Below are positions 16,903 to 25,852 of a DNA stretch of 64,000 nt, one piece after another (the first letter of the stretch is position 1; every line of letters begins with the position of its first letter). The translations under genes and the position numbers were made by a program. Source of the DNA: Candidatus Kapaibacterium sp. (GTDB taxonomy: Bacteria > Bacteroidota > Ignavibacteria > Kapaibacteriales > WFXC01); assembly GCA_015490805.1 (NCBI GenBank), contig WFXC01000002.1:34437-98436 (forward strand). The letters are read 5' to 3'. The notes beneath the pieces are model-generated. The model was not told the origin of the DNA and did no database searches. It worked only from the letters and a program-made list of their open reading frames with translations.

Positions 16903-17445
16903 TTACTTCCGGTAAATGCGTTCAGGATATTCCTGCACAAATTCTTTCCAGCTCTTGCTATGGTGCTGGGGCGTATGTTTCTTCAAGCCGTGGCATAAAG
17001 CAACGGCCAACGCATCAGTAACATCGTAAAACTCTGGAGTTTCTCGAATTGCCAGGAGCTTCTGCACCATATACTGCACCTGAGATTTGGCAGCATTGCC
17101 CCGCCCGGTTACCGCTTTCTTGACTTCGCGCGGGGAATACTCGACAATTGGAATATCTCGCAGGATGGAAGGAAGCAAAGCAGCACTGCGTGCCTGCGCT
17201 AATTTAACCAGAGAAGCAGCATTTTTGCCATAGAACAACGACTCGATCGCTGTTTCGTCCGGCAAACTACGTTCCACGACGGCTTCCATCCGACGGAAAA
17301 TATCGCGCAATCGAAGAGGAAGTGACCGGTGAGATTTTCCCACTTCGATAACACCATATTCCACAACCGTGAATTGCTGGCCCTGCTGTTCTACTACGCC
17401 GTATCCACAGAGCAAACTGCCGGGATCAATACCCAAGATACGCAC
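16903..17445 (-). CDS. ruvC: Holliday junction resolvase RuvC
   Basis: A 180-aa endonuclease that cuts Holliday junctions in the RuvABC recombination pathway. The acidic active-site residues are visible: Asp7 in GIDPG, Glu68 in IESLFYGKN, and the aspartates in DVTDALAVALCH. The start is GTG (first residues read VRILGIDPG in the genome), as the conserved N-terminus requires. It lies 28 bp after yebC in a recJ-yebC-ruvC row, an arrangement that often pairs yebC with ruvC. Confidence 0.95.
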   Translation of the reverse strand: MRILGIDPGSLLCGYGVVEQQGQQFTVVEYGVIEVGKSHRSLPLRLRDIFRRMEAVVERSLPDETAIESLFYGKNAASLVKLAQARSAALLPSILRDIPIVEYSPREVKKAVTGRGNAAKSQVQYMVQKLLAIRETPEFYDVTDALAVALCHGLKKHTPQHHSKSWKEFVQEYPERIYRK

Positions 17446-17473
17446 AATCGTGGCTCACTTCGTCTGTCACATT

Positions 17474-18235
17474 CTATTGCGATTGCGCCTGCAACTCTTC
17501 GAGAATTTCGTCGTCGACTTCAAAATTCGCATAGACATTCTGTACATCATCGTGATCCTCCAGCGCCTCCAGCAGCTTCAGCACCTTTCGAGCGACGGCT
17601 GGATCTTCTACTTTGAGTGTTGTCGATGGCACAAATTCCACTTTTGCTTCCTTCACACCGAGTTGCTGTTGTTCAAAAAACTGCTGGACCTGCGATAGTT
17701 TTCCCGGCTCCGTGTACACGATAAAGAAATCCGATTCTTCGACCATATCCTCCGCATCCGCTTCCAGCACGTACTCCAGCATCTGTTCTTCAGTTACCCC
17801 GTCTTTCTCTACGTAAAGCACACCCCGGCGTTGAAAATTCCACGCTACCGATCCCGCCTCTGCCATACTGCCACCGTGCCGACTGAGCAAGTGGCGCAAT
17901 TCCGAAACAGTTCGATTGCGATTATCAGTCATAACAGCGATCATCAGCGCCACACCACCGGGGGCATAGCCTTCGTAGATAACTTCCTCAATTGTATCAC
18001 CGCCCAACTCTCCCGTTCCCCGTTTAATCGCCCGTTGAATACTATCATTGGGCATATTCGCTGCCCGCGCATTCTGAATGGCTATGCGGAGCCGCGGGTT
18101 GTTCTCAGGATTGCCTCCCCCTTCACGGGCAGCAATGGTGATTTCCCGACTGAGCTTGGTAAATAACTTGCCCCGTTTGGCATCCATCGCCGCCTTGCGA
18201 TGCTTGATATTTGCCCATTTACTATGCCCTGCCAT
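17474..18235 (-). CDS. yebC: YebC/PmpR-family protein
   Basis: A 253-aa member of the YebC/PmpR (DUF28) family, recognised by its conserved N-terminus (MAGHSKWANIKHRKAAMDAK) and the segment NPRLRIAIQNARAANMPND. Members have been described as transcription regulators and more recently as factors that help ribosomes through difficult sequences. The end is acidic. The start lies 3 bp after recJ and the gene is followed by ruvC, so it belongs to a DNA-repair operon. Confidence 0.93.
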   Translation of the reverse strand: MAGHSKWANIKHRKAAMDAKRGKLFTKLSREITIAAREGGGNPENNPRLRIAIQNARAANMPNDSIQRAIKRGTGELGGDTIEEVIYEGYAPGGVALMIAVMTDNRNRTVSELRHLLSRHGGSMAEAGSVAWNFQRRGVLYVEKDGVTEEQMLEYVLEADAEDMVEESDFFIVYTEPGKLSQVQQFFEQQQLGVKEAKVEFVPSTTLKVEDPAVARKVLKLLEALEDHDDVQNVYANFEVDDEILEELQAQSQ

Positions 18236-18238
18236 CGC

Positions 18239-19966
18239 TCAATTTTCCACTTTGGACAACTTCGCTTCCTGAAAATACTCCTCCGTAAGACGAAAATCTT
18301 TCGCACTGAGATAAATTTGATTCCGCCCATTTTCCTCGATGGAAAAGACCATCGACAACGGCTGGTTGGAACGGAACAACGCCAGTCGGTCTTCCAAATT
18401 TTGGGCGACAACATCAATGACAAAATTCCCCTGTTTTGCCCGGAACCGATAGGTATTGCCCCCACTCCGGTACGGCATCTTGACGATTCGGACGTGGTGC
18501 GCAACAAAAAGTGGGTTCGGATTCTGATAACCAAAAGGCGCAAATTTTTGTAACCGCTTCAAAAATACCGGCGATAGATCATTAAAGTCCAGCTCGGCAT
18601 CAATCTGCAACTCTGGAATAAAGTGGTATTGCGCCAGGCTCCGGTGCACGATCCGCTCAAATGCCTGGCGAAAAGCATCGACATTGTGGGGATGGAGAGA
18701 AAGTCCCACAGCGTAACGATGGCCCCCAAACTGGATCAAGTACCGCCGCAACTGCTTCATTGCCCGGAGAATATCAAACGCCTGAAAACTGCGTGCAGAA
18801 CCCTTAACCTGTGATTCCACGTCGGTGAGCACAACCGTCGGAACGTGATACTTTTCCACCAGGCGACTGGCGATAATGTTAATGACCCCCGGATGCCACT
18901 TCGCATTATACAGCACCAGCGAATGATATCCCTGGTCCAAGTATTGCTGTGCCTGCTCCTGCGCTTCAGCAAACACCTGATCGTCTATGACCCGCCGTTG
19001 ATGATTCTTACTCTGAAGTTCCTGGGCATAGCGAAATGCTACCAGTTCATTGTCCGTCAGCAAAAGCTCCACCGCGATAGAGGCATCTCCCAGACGGCCA
19101 GCGGCATTAATCGGTGGTGACAGTGCATAGGTGACTGTCGTGGCACTCACCGGTCCATCGACCGTCGTACATTGCAGCAACGCCTCAATGCCCACACGAG
19201 GTTGAGCGTTGAGCTGTTTCAATCCAAAGTGGACAAAGATGCGATTTTCATCCACCAGAGGAACCATATCAGAAGCAGTTGCGATTGCCACCAGATCCAG
19301 GTATTCATATGCCTCCGTTGGATCATTTGAGAATTCTTCTGCCAGTGCCTGAAGCAATTTAAACGTTACTCCTGCTGCTGCCAGATAGGGAAAGGGATAT
19401 CGTGTCCGAGGACGCAATGGATTCAGCAGTGCCAGTGCTGGTGGCAATTGTTCAGCCGGTTCGTGATGATCGCAAATAATCACATCGATGCCCATACGAT
19501 TGGCATACACAACCGACTCTACGGACGTTGTGCCAAGGTCGACCGTAATGATGAGGGAAACTCCCGCCTCTTTTGCCTGCTGAATAACCGATTCTGACAA
19601 CCCGTATGTTTCGTCCTGCCGTTCCGACAATCGGTATTCTACTCTTCCTCCCTGCCGGCGAAGGTAATCCACCAGCAGCACCGTGCTGACAACCCCGTCA
19701 ACGTCATAGTCTCCATAAATCCAGAGGTTTTCACCCTGCTCAATCGCTGTCCGAATTCGAGCCACTGCTGCCGCCATATCCTCAAATAAATACGGCGAAT
19801 AAAGCTGCTCAAGTCCAGGATGGAAAAATGTCAAAGCTTTGTCAATACTTCCCATCCCACGAGCAACTAATACCTGCGCCAGTGCTCGCGGCAGCTTCAA
19901 CGCTTTTGCTATGACGTTGACGATCGCCTCATCTGTTCTCCGTTGTTTGATCCACCGATACTGCAA
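18239..19966 (-). CDS. recJ: Single-stranded-DNA-specific exonuclease RecJ
   Basis: A 5'-3' exonuclease on single-stranded DNA used in RecF recombination and mismatch repair. DHH-family motifs appear in order: YGDYDVDGVVST (motif I), TVDLGTTSVES (II), ICDHHEP (III), followed by a DHHA1 domain and an OB-like C-terminus. At 575 aa it is the usual length. The start must be TTG 19966, preceded by GAGAGAAC: the conserved N-terminal segment begins a few residues later and no ATG or GTG precedes it in frame. Confidence 0.93.
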   Translation of the reverse strand: MQYRWIKQRRTDEAIVNVIAKALKLPRALAQVLVARGMGSIDKALTFFHPGLEQLYSPYLFEDMAAAVARIRTAIEQGENLWIYGDYDVDGVVSTVLLVDYLRRQGGRVEYRLSERQDETYGLSESVIQQAKEAGVSLIITVDLGTTSVESVVYANRMGIDVIICDHHEPAEQLPPALALLNPLRPRTRYPFPYLAAAGVTFKLLQALAEEFSNDPTEAYEYLDLVAIATASDMVPLVDENRIFVHFGLKQLNAQPRVGIEALLQCTTVDGPVSATTVTYALSPPINAAGRLGDASIAVELLLTDNELVAFRYAQELQSKNHQRRVIDDQVFAEAQEQAQQYLDQGYHSLVLYNAKWHPGVINIIASRLVEKYHVPTVVLTDVESQVKGSARSFQAFDILRAMKQLRRYLIQFGGHRYAVGLSLHPHNVDAFRQAFERIVHRSLAQYHFIPELQIDAELDFNDLSPVFLKRLQKFAPFGYQNPNPLFVAHHVRIVKMPYRSGGNTYRFRAKQGNFVIDVVAQNLEDRLALFRSNQPLSMVFSIEENGRNQIYLSAKDFRLTEEYFQEAKLSKVEN

Positions 19967-20093
19967 GGTTCTCTCTATTGCTATGATACCAATTCTGCTC
20001 GCTCATCTGTTCCCGCCAATACCCATTCAGCACAACCGTTGTTGCAATCCATATTCGTCAAACGGCGACGACGAACAATGCATACGAATCTGC

Positions 20094-21140
20094 ATGCGGC
20101 AGCGTAAGAGACGGACAGGGGTACTAAAAAGTTGGATTAAAGGTGGAGACAAAGCCCCGCTGAGCAAATTGCAAAAGAAGAAAATCCCTTTTGACAAATT
20201 GCGTCAGGGATGGGTTGTTGCGAATTCTGGTCGCTACTGGGTTGTCGAGGAGCAATCAACGGCCACTGAACTTTCTTCGAAGCTCTATCTTTGCATTCCT
20301 GCCCGAAGCATCACAACGGATAATTCCCCCAATACCTCGCTCTTAGCCGTCGGTGACCGCGTGTGGTTCCAGCCGGGGATACGCTACGGAGAAACGGTGC
20401 ATAATGAACAGGCAGTTGGGGTCATCTATTATGTAGAAAAGCGCCAGACTGCCCTGACACGAGCAAAACGCGGGCAATTCGAACAGGTTATCGCTGCCAA
20501 TGTGGAACAATTGTGTATTATGGTTGCGGCTGACAAGCCGCGCTATAATCGCCGCCTTATTGACCGCTACCTGGTCGCTGCCTTCAAGGGAGCATTATCT
20601 CCCTGCCTGATTGTGAACAAAATCGACCTGGTAGACAATCTATCTGAAATCCAACAGGATCTGGCAGTATACAGCGAGCAACTGGAAATTCCAGTTTTTT
20701 TCATCAGCATTTATGCCAATCTCCACATCGAACAGATCACCCGCCAATTACAGGGAACAATCTCTGTCCTCTCCGGTCCATCTGGCGTTGGAAAGTCCAC
20801 CCTTGTCAACCGTTTGATCGGTGATGCAGTACAGGTAACCGCCGAAGTTGGTAAACGGGGTAAAGGGATGCATACCACCACTGCCAGTCGAATGTTTCGC
20901 CTTCCCGGCGGTGGTTATATTGTCGACACTCCTGGAATCCGGGAATTCGGTATCTGGCAAGTACGGAAAGCGGAGCTTCGCCTCTATTTCCCTGAGTTTC
21001 TGCGCTATCACTGTCGATACCCGGATTGCACACACATACACGAGCCAGAATGCGGCGTTCGACAAGCTGTTTTAGAAGGGGAAATTGACCCAAAGCGATA
21101 CGAAAGCTACCAGCACCTTTATTTTTCGCTTCCCGACTGA
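20094..21140 (+). CDS. rsgA: Ribosome biogenesis GTPase RsgA
   Basis: A circularly permuted GTPase that checks maturation of the 30S subunit. Visible are an N-terminal OB-fold (GWVVANSGRYWVV), the G4 motif NKID, the P-loop GPSGVGKSTLVN and DTPG (G3) after it (the permuted order), and a C-terminal zinc knuckle (CRYPDCTHIHEPEC). The track ORF begins 85 codons earlier inside recJ antisense sequence. ATG 20094, which puts 40 residues before the OB-fold, is the most reasonable start. Its 3' end overlaps the convergent CBS-domain gene by 22 bp. Confidence 0.92.
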   Translation: MRQRKRRTGVLKSWIKGGDKAPLSKLQKKKIPFDKLRQGWVVANSGRYWVVEEQSTATELSSKLYLCIPARSITTDNSPNTSLLAVGDRVWFQPGIRYGETVHNEQAVGVIYYVEKRQTALTRAKRGQFEQVIAANVEQLCIMVAADKPRYNRRLIDRYLVAAFKGALSPCLIVNKIDLVDNLSEIQQDLAVYSEQLEIPVFFISIYANLHIEQITRQLQGTISVLSGPSGVGKSTLVNRLIGDAVQVTAEVGKRGKGMHTTTASRMFRLPGGGYIVDTPGIREFGIWQVRKAELRLYFPEFLRYHCRYPDCTHIHEPECGVRQAVLEGEIDPKRYESYQHLYFSLPD

Positions 21141-22189
21141 AAAGGTAGTGTCCCTCGCTGCTGCAATCGCTGCTGTTTCTGCCGTTTCGCCACTTCTCGC
21201 AAATCTGCTACCCGATCCGCTTCGTCAATGATCTCCACTCCTAACAACGTTTCAATGACATCCTCCAGCGTCACCAATCCTTCCACTCCTCCAAATTCAT
21301 CTGCCACCATAAACAGGTGCTCTTTACGCCGCAGAAATTCTTCCAGCAAACGGTCCAGTGGCATTGTCTCCGGAACGGTATGAACTGGCCGCGCTAAGGA
21401 ACGCAATGACATTGCCTTCTGACCATGAACAAAACTCCAGAGCACCTCCCGGCTCATCACATAGCCAATCGTTGAATCCAGATCTTTCCCTTCGGCGATG
21501 GGAATCCGGGAAAACTGCTGTATCCCCTCTGTCCGCACCGCTTCTGCAACGGAAAGATCCGCGGGGAGAAAGAATACTACCGTTCGGGGTGTCATAATAT
21601 CTGCGACCTGGACCTCTCCCAGTACCAGCACATTATGCAACAACTGATATTCTTCTTTCCCCAGTTGCCCCTCTTCTCGGGCACTTTCCAGCATCTCATC
21701 GATTTCCTCCAGTACATCCTGCTGTTGCGCTGTCCCAGTATACTGCCGGCGCAGCAGCCATCGAAGGGGTGCAGCTACCACATTGGCTACAACAATGGCT
21801 CGCTCCATCCAGCGGGCAATAGGGATAAACCAGATGCGCAGCAGCCGGGGTGCCAGCCAGAGGGGGAAAAAGACCGAGCCCAAGATAATGCCCCACAGAA
21901 GCACCAATTGAATTCCCAACCGGGATAACGGCTGCGGTTGTACAGCAATCCCAACGATCCAGAGAGAAAAACCGATGATAACGGACAACAGCAGGCTGTA
22001 AGACAGGGTAAGAATTGTCAACTCGTACTGCCGATGGTAGTACTGCTCCAATTGCTGGAACGGCACGTTCAATTCCTCTTTGTGCGCAAGTTGCGCCGGT
22101 GAAAAAGCCAGAAAAGCACCATAGGCAAACGCAAACATCGCTGCTAATGCAAAACATCCAAGTGCCAGTATCCAGAACAGCTCACCCAT
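21119..22189 (-). CDS. CNNM/CBS-domain membrane protein (HlyC/CorC-type)
   Basis: A 356-aa protein: an N-terminal CNNM transmembrane region of about four helices (to residue 140), then a linker with the family signature (EEIDEMLESAREEGQL, then VADIMTPRTVV), then a pair of CBS domains that bind adenine nucleotides. The typical C-terminal CorC_HlyC domain is missing; the protein ends in a Gln/Arg-rich tail. The family has been linked to magnesium or cobalt efflux. It ends an operon with the LEA2-like lipoprotein and response regulator genes. Confidence 0.85.
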   Translation of the reverse strand: MGELFWILALGCFALAAMFAFAYGAFLAFSPAQLAHKEELNVPFQQLEQYYHRQYELTILTLSYSLLLSVIIGFSLWIVGIAVQPQPLSRLGIQLVLLWGIILGSVFFPLWLAPRLLRIWFIPIARWMERAIVVANVVAAPLRWLLRRQYTGTAQQQDVLEEIDEMLESAREEGQLGKEEYQLLHNVLVLGEVQVADIMTPRTVVFFLPADLSVAEAVRTEGIQQFSRIPIAEGKDLDSTIGYVMSREVLWSFVHGQKAMSLRSLARPVHTVPETMPLDRLLEEFLRRKEHLFMVADEFGGVEGLVTLEDVIETLLGVEIIDEADRVADLREVAKRQKQQRLQQRGTLPFQSGSEK

Positions 22190-22219
22190 TCAACATCGGA
22201 GTAACCTGATGGTACCTTC

Positions 22220-22885
22220 TTACCGACGAATGCGCGTCGCATCAACCCGGATGGGTTGTGGATAACGGTAGGTTCCTACAATGGGAATTTCCAGCGTTGG
22301 TTGCATTTCAAGCGCTATGCGATGTAATCCCTCCCCGCGAGCTAATTGGAGCGCCAGATCGAGCAATTGCTGGTACTGTTTGTTGCGAAAAAACCGCGCA
22401 AGATCTACGTTCACCTGTATCGGGATTACCATCGACTGTCCTGCCGGCACTCGAACCGGTTGCGTCACCGTACCAGCAACTGTTGGCTGCTGATCGATTA
22501 ACAACTGCCAGCGTATTTGTCGAATGGTAATCGGCACATTGCGAAGCGCAGCAGATTCCGAAATATTCACCACCTGGAGATGGGCTGTAAAGACCAAAGG
22601 CAGGGTTTGCTGTTGCAGCAATTGCTGTAATTGGAGCACCTGTTCCACTGTCAAATCCGCTGCTGAGCGGAGATTTTGCAGTGAAATACCTCCCAACTGA
22701 ACATCACTAACCCTGACCAAACGGAATCCCGGCAGCGCAATCTGACTCAGGGTTCGGGTAACGGACTGGACTGGGGAACACTGAACACCTCCGAGACTCA
22801 GCAACAGCGATACACAAAAGATCCGCAATACCTGAACCCCTGAGAACTTTCTCGACACAAGCCCGAGCGTGTCGTCTTCGTCCAT
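22220..22885 (-). CDS. LEA type 2 (WHy-like) lipoprotein
   Basis: A 221-aa protein with lipobox LGGVQC about 37 residues in, then a beta-rich domain resembling the LEA14/WHy family. Clues are strands alternating with VNISESAALRNVPITIRQI and a second half VPAGQSMVIPIQVNVDL. Such proteins are associated with desiccation or stress tolerance, mostly by analogy. The ATG at 22885 lies 6 bp after the response-regulator stop; a shorter start closer to the lipobox is possible. Helices rich in Gln/Leu (QLQQLLQQQ) are inserted in the middle. Confidence 0.6.
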   Translation of the reverse strand: MDEDDTLGLVSRKFSGVQVLRIFCVSLLLSLGGVQCSPVQSVTRTLSQIALPGFRLVRVSDVQLGGISLQNLRSAADLTVEQVLQLQQLLQQQTLPLVFTAHLQVVNISESAALRNVPITIRQIRWQLLIDQQPTVAGTVTQPVRVPAGQSMVIPIQVNVDLARFFRNKQYQQLLDLALQLARGEGLHRIALEMQPTLEIPIVGTYRYPQPIRVDATRIRR

Positions 22886-22891
22886 CGGCGG

Positions 22892-23377
22892 TTACTGTTC
22901 CATTCGCAACAACTCCAACCGGGAACGAATATCGTCGGGACTAGCACTGCCACTTAAACATTCTTCAACCATCGCTTCCAGGGCAGCAATGCGCTTGCGC
23001 TGCATACTCAAGGAAGTGAGAATTTTCACCTTTGCAATGAGCAGCTTATCCTCAATCGGTTTGCTAAGGAAATCATCTGCCCCACTCTCAATTGCCTTAA
23101 CCTGATTTGCAACATCATTCAATGCGGTTACAATCACCACGGGCAAATCTCGAGTTTTTGCATCGGCACGGATCCGCTGCACGGTTTCATACCCATCCAG
23201 CCGAGGCATCATCACGTCCAGGATGACAGCATCGGGCATTTCTTCCTCAATTTTTTCCAGACACTCCATCCCATCGTATGCCTCGGCGACTCGATATCCA
23301 GCAGCGGTCAGATACCGTGCCAGCAACTTCGTCGTGATCTTATTATCATCCACCACTAATACCAACGGCTGTGCCAT
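22892..23377 (-). CDS. Single-domain response regulator with C-terminal helix
   Basis: 161 aa: a complete receiver domain with the acidic pair Asp10-Asp11, phospho-acceptor Asp54 (VILDVMMPRLDG), the switch Thr (IVTAL) and the catalytic Lys (SKP). About 40 residues of charged helix follow, with no DNA-binding or enzymatic output domain. It probably signals by protein contact. AGGAG precedes the ATG. No kinase is adjacent. It opens an operon with the LEA2-like and CNNM genes, an unusual combination. Confidence 0.87.
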   Translation of the reverse strand: MAQPLVLVVDDNKITTKLLARYLTAAGYRVAEAYDGMECLEKIEEEMPDAVILDVMMPRLDGYETVQRIRADAKTRDLPVVIVTALNDVANQVKAIESGADDFLSKPIEDKLLIAKVKILTSLSMQRKRIAALEAMVEECLSGSASPDDIRSRLELLRMEQ

Positions 23378-23424
23378 ACTCCTGCTCCTGCTTCGATCTT
23401 ACATCTTTTTCACTTTTCCAATTT

Positions 23425-23456
23425 TCAAGTTAAAAAATTTCCGAGAACTGACCAAA
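23425..23456 (-). promoter_or_regulatory. Candidate promoter of the response-regulator operon
   Basis: The minus strand reads TTTG, 20 bases, TAACTTGA. The -33 box and spacing match the Bacteroidetes consensus, and six of eight -7 positions fit TAnnTTTG when the free positions are counted. It lies about 50 bases before the ATG. Confidence 0.4.
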
Positions 23457-23804
23457 GGTGATAGCAAACACAATCCAGAAAGCGTGCGCTTTTACTAACG
23501 AAAATCAACTCTCCCCCACCACCTTCCTTCTCTTTTTGGAAGATCTCCGCGAACGAAGAACTTCCACACAGGGGGAGCTGCTTTGATGAACAAAATCCTC
23601 TTTCATTCCCAATCTCTCCTCTGGGAAAGAGCACTTCCTGAAAGTCGAACTTGGTATTCTCGGCAAGACATCCGGTTTAGTATTTCCAGCAAGAGTGTTT
23701 CAAGAGAGTGCTCCCGGAATACACCTGTATGCAATGCCAGAAGCAAGGATGCGTTTTCTGGCTTTGTGCTCAAGGCGACGGGTATCAACAATACGGAAAG
23801 CGTG
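23457..23804. other. Gene-free stretch between divergent genes
   Basis: Part of the 427-base gap between the divergent response-regulator and manC-like genes. The track's long reading frame through it (from 23583) reads as low-quality sequence and is not believed. CTCCCCC (23511) and GGGGGAG (23572) could pair over a 54-base loop. No convincing plus-strand promoter or small gene was found. Confidence 0.4.
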
Positions 23805-24887
23805 ATGCAGCGGTTTGCAATTATTATGGCTGGCGGTGTTGGTGAACGGCTCTGGCCCCTGAGTCGACGACGCCGTCCAAAGCAGTTACTGAGCTTCGGT
23901 TTCTCTGAATCCCTGCTCCAACAAACGGTTCAGCGATTGCTGCCCATCATCGACGCTGAGCACATCTGGGTTATTACCAGCGCTACGCTGCTGGACGCAA
24001 TCCGTACCGAGTTGCGTTCCCTGCTGCCAGCAGCGAATGTTTACGCAGAACCCGCGAAGCGCAACACTGCCGGGTGCGTTGCTTACGCTACTGCCTTGCT
24101 CCAGTCCCGCTATCCCGACACTCCTATCAGTGTTGGCATCTTTCCCGCCGATCATTTCATCCATCCCGCTGAACCATTTCACGCCGCTGTTACCACTGCC
24201 TTTGCTGCGGTCGAATCACAACCGGTCATTGCTACAATCGGCATCCGTCCCCGGTATCCTGCAACCGGTTATGGCTACATAGAAGTCGAATCCGAAGTTT
24301 CCGAAGGGACTGTTATTCCAGTACGCCAGTTTCGTGAAAAGCCGGATCGGGCAACAGCAGAAAGATTCCTCCAAACTTCCCGTTTCCTCTGGAATAGCGG
24401 AATGTTTTTCTGGTCGCTACAAACGATCATTTCCACGCTGGAGACAACGGCACCCGCCATTGGACAGATGCTTCCGAAGATGGTAGCGGCGCTACAGCAG
24501 CAGGATACCACAGCTTTGGCTACCGTGTTTCATCAGTTGCCGAATATTTCCATCGACTATGCAGTGATGGAGAAAGCAACGAACCTGGTCGTTGTTCCGG
24601 CAAGCTTCCAGTGGAGCGATATTGGATCTCTATCCGCACTGGCAGACATTCTGCCTCGAGACTCTGCAGGCAATGCAACGCAAGGTAAGCAACTTTTCAT
24701 CGTGGATAGCCAGTCGAACATTCTATGGAATACCGGAAGCACTCCGGTAGTAACGCTTGGCGTCGAGGATCTGATTGTCGTTGCGCTGGAAGATGTCATC
24801 TTTATCTGCCGCAAAGACCAGGCACAGCAGGTCCGCAAGGTCGTCCAGTATCTCCGGGATCACGGTCAAACTGATTTGATTGAATAA
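23805..24887 (+). CDS. manC: Mannose-1-phosphate guanylyltransferase
   Basis: Makes GDP-mannose from mannose-1-phosphate and GTP for glycan synthesis. ATG 23805 gives 360 aa and starts exactly at the nucleotidyltransferase signature (MQRFAIIMAGGVGERLWPLS, followed by PKQLLSFG). Other family marks are NTAGCVAYA, FLWNSGMFFW, ISIDYAVMEKA and WSDIGS. It lacks the C-terminal cupin isomerase domain of bifunctional ManC/AlgA, so it is the short, single-function form. The next gene follows after 75 bp on the same strand. Confidence 0.9.
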   Translation: MQRFAIIMAGGVGERLWPLSRRRRPKQLLSFGFSESLLQQTVQRLLPIIDAEHIWVITSATLLDAIRTELRSLLPAANVYAEPAKRNTAGCVAYATALLQSRYPDTPISVGIFPADHFIHPAEPFHAAVTTAFAAVESQPVIATIGIRPRYPATGYGYIEVESEVSEGTVIPVRQFREKPDRATAERFLQTSRFLWNSGMFFWSLQTIISTLETTAPAIGQMLPKMVAALQQQDTTALATVFHQLPNISIDYAVMEKATNLVVVPASFQWSDIGSLSALADILPRDSAGNATQGKQLFIVDSQSNILWNTGSTPVVTLGVEDLIVVALEDVIFICRKDQAQQVRKVVQYLRDHGQTDLIE

Positions 24888-24962
24888 AATGTCCATACCA
24901 CTTCATCCAGCCAGCGGAGCCGGTCTATTGCCGAAAGTCGCAAAACAGAGAGAGCATTGCTC

Positions 24963-25730
24963 ATGCGAGTAGCCATTCCTGAACATCCTTTTTACCAGCC
25001 ACTCACTGCAAATGTCGATGCTGTCTCCCGGCAATTCGGGTTACAGCTCCGCCGTGGTTCAGAACTCGAATGCGCCGTCTGGCTGAAGAATAATGCCGTA
25101 TCCTTAGCCCTGCTTTCTCCCCTTGGCTACGGACTGGGTGTGCAGAGTGTTGACTATCGTATCATTGCTGGTCCCGTTCTGGAGTTAGATAATTGCACTC
25201 ACGCTGCCAGCATTTACCTTAACCCTTCCCTGCGCGCAGCGGCCGAGCTACGATTTGCTTCTCCCACCGTTGAAGATTTCCTCATTCGTCTCGGTACTTT
25301 TGTGTTCCAGGAAAAGTACGATCGGGTTACCCATCTTTTCCGCGCCGATGGCACCATTGGCGCACTGCTCCAGCAGTATGATGGTGTCGTTGCGTGGGGA
25401 TTTGATCCTGCTTTTGAGCCGAGTCTGGACATCAGCGAGGAATGGCGGGATCTGACAAATGCTCCGCTACCTGCCGCTGTGTGGGTCTGCCGTCCGGAAG
25501 ACATGCGGGCAAACGTCACGACCATCGTCAAAGCGATGCAAGATTCCACGCTCCCTGCAGAGCGCACGATCCAGTGCCGGGGCATTAGCCGTACGGGCAG
25601 TATCCGGTATCAGTGGGGTGAATACACCGAAGAAGCGCTGGCGCTGGTACTGGAATTCCTATTTTACTACCAGCAATTGCCACGCATTCCGGCGGTAAAA
25701 ATCTGGGAACGTGATCCGTTTGAGGAGTAA
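24963..25730 (+). CDS. mqnA: MqnA-family menaquinone biosynthesis protein (chorismate dehydratase)
   Basis: A 255-aa member of the MqnA/MqnD family with the periplasmic-binding-protein-like fold of the futalosine pathway. MqnA converts chorismate to 3-[(1-carboxyvinyl)oxy]benzoate. Family marks are ALLSPLGYG, the Gly/Asp-rich middle and DISEEWRDLTNAPLPAAVWV, which corresponds to the conserved DLGxxWxxxTGLPxVxAxW segment of MqnA. The start at ATG 24963 removes two extra residues in the track. Other menaquinone genes are not nearby. MqnD is the alternative assignment. Confidence 0.78.
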   Translation: MRVAIPEHPFYQPLTANVDAVSRQFGLQLRRGSELECAVWLKNNAVSLALLSPLGYGLGVQSVDYRIIAGPVLELDNCTHAASIYLNPSLRAAAELRFASPTVEDFLIRLGTFVFQEKYDRVTHLFRADGTIGALLQQYDGVVAWGFDPAFEPSLDISEEWRDLTNAPLPAAVWVCRPEDMRANVTTIVKAMQDSTLPAERTIQCRGISRTGSIRYQWGEYTEEALALVLEFLFYYQQLPRIPAVKIWERDPFEE

Positions 25731-25852
25731 AAAACATCTCCGGAATTTTTCTGGCTTGCTTCGCCAGGAAGTATTATTGCTGTCACTCGCCCAGCTCCTG
25801 TATATTGCTCAACGGCAGTTTTTCTCCACCCAGTGTTTTCTTTGCTGAAACT

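Noticed and set aside
19839-20093. N-terminal extension of rsgA
   Set aside because: These 85 codons are antisense to recJ and unlike any RsgA N-terminus. The ATG at 20094 suffices.
23583-23804. 74-residue N-terminal extension of the mannose-1-phosphate guanylyltransferase
   Set aside because: The nucleotidyltransferase signature begins right at ATG 23805, and the extension lacks protein-like composition.
25741-25800. Terminator between mqnA and ybdK
   Set aside because: CTGGC/GCCAG forms only a 5-bp stem without a T-run in either direction.
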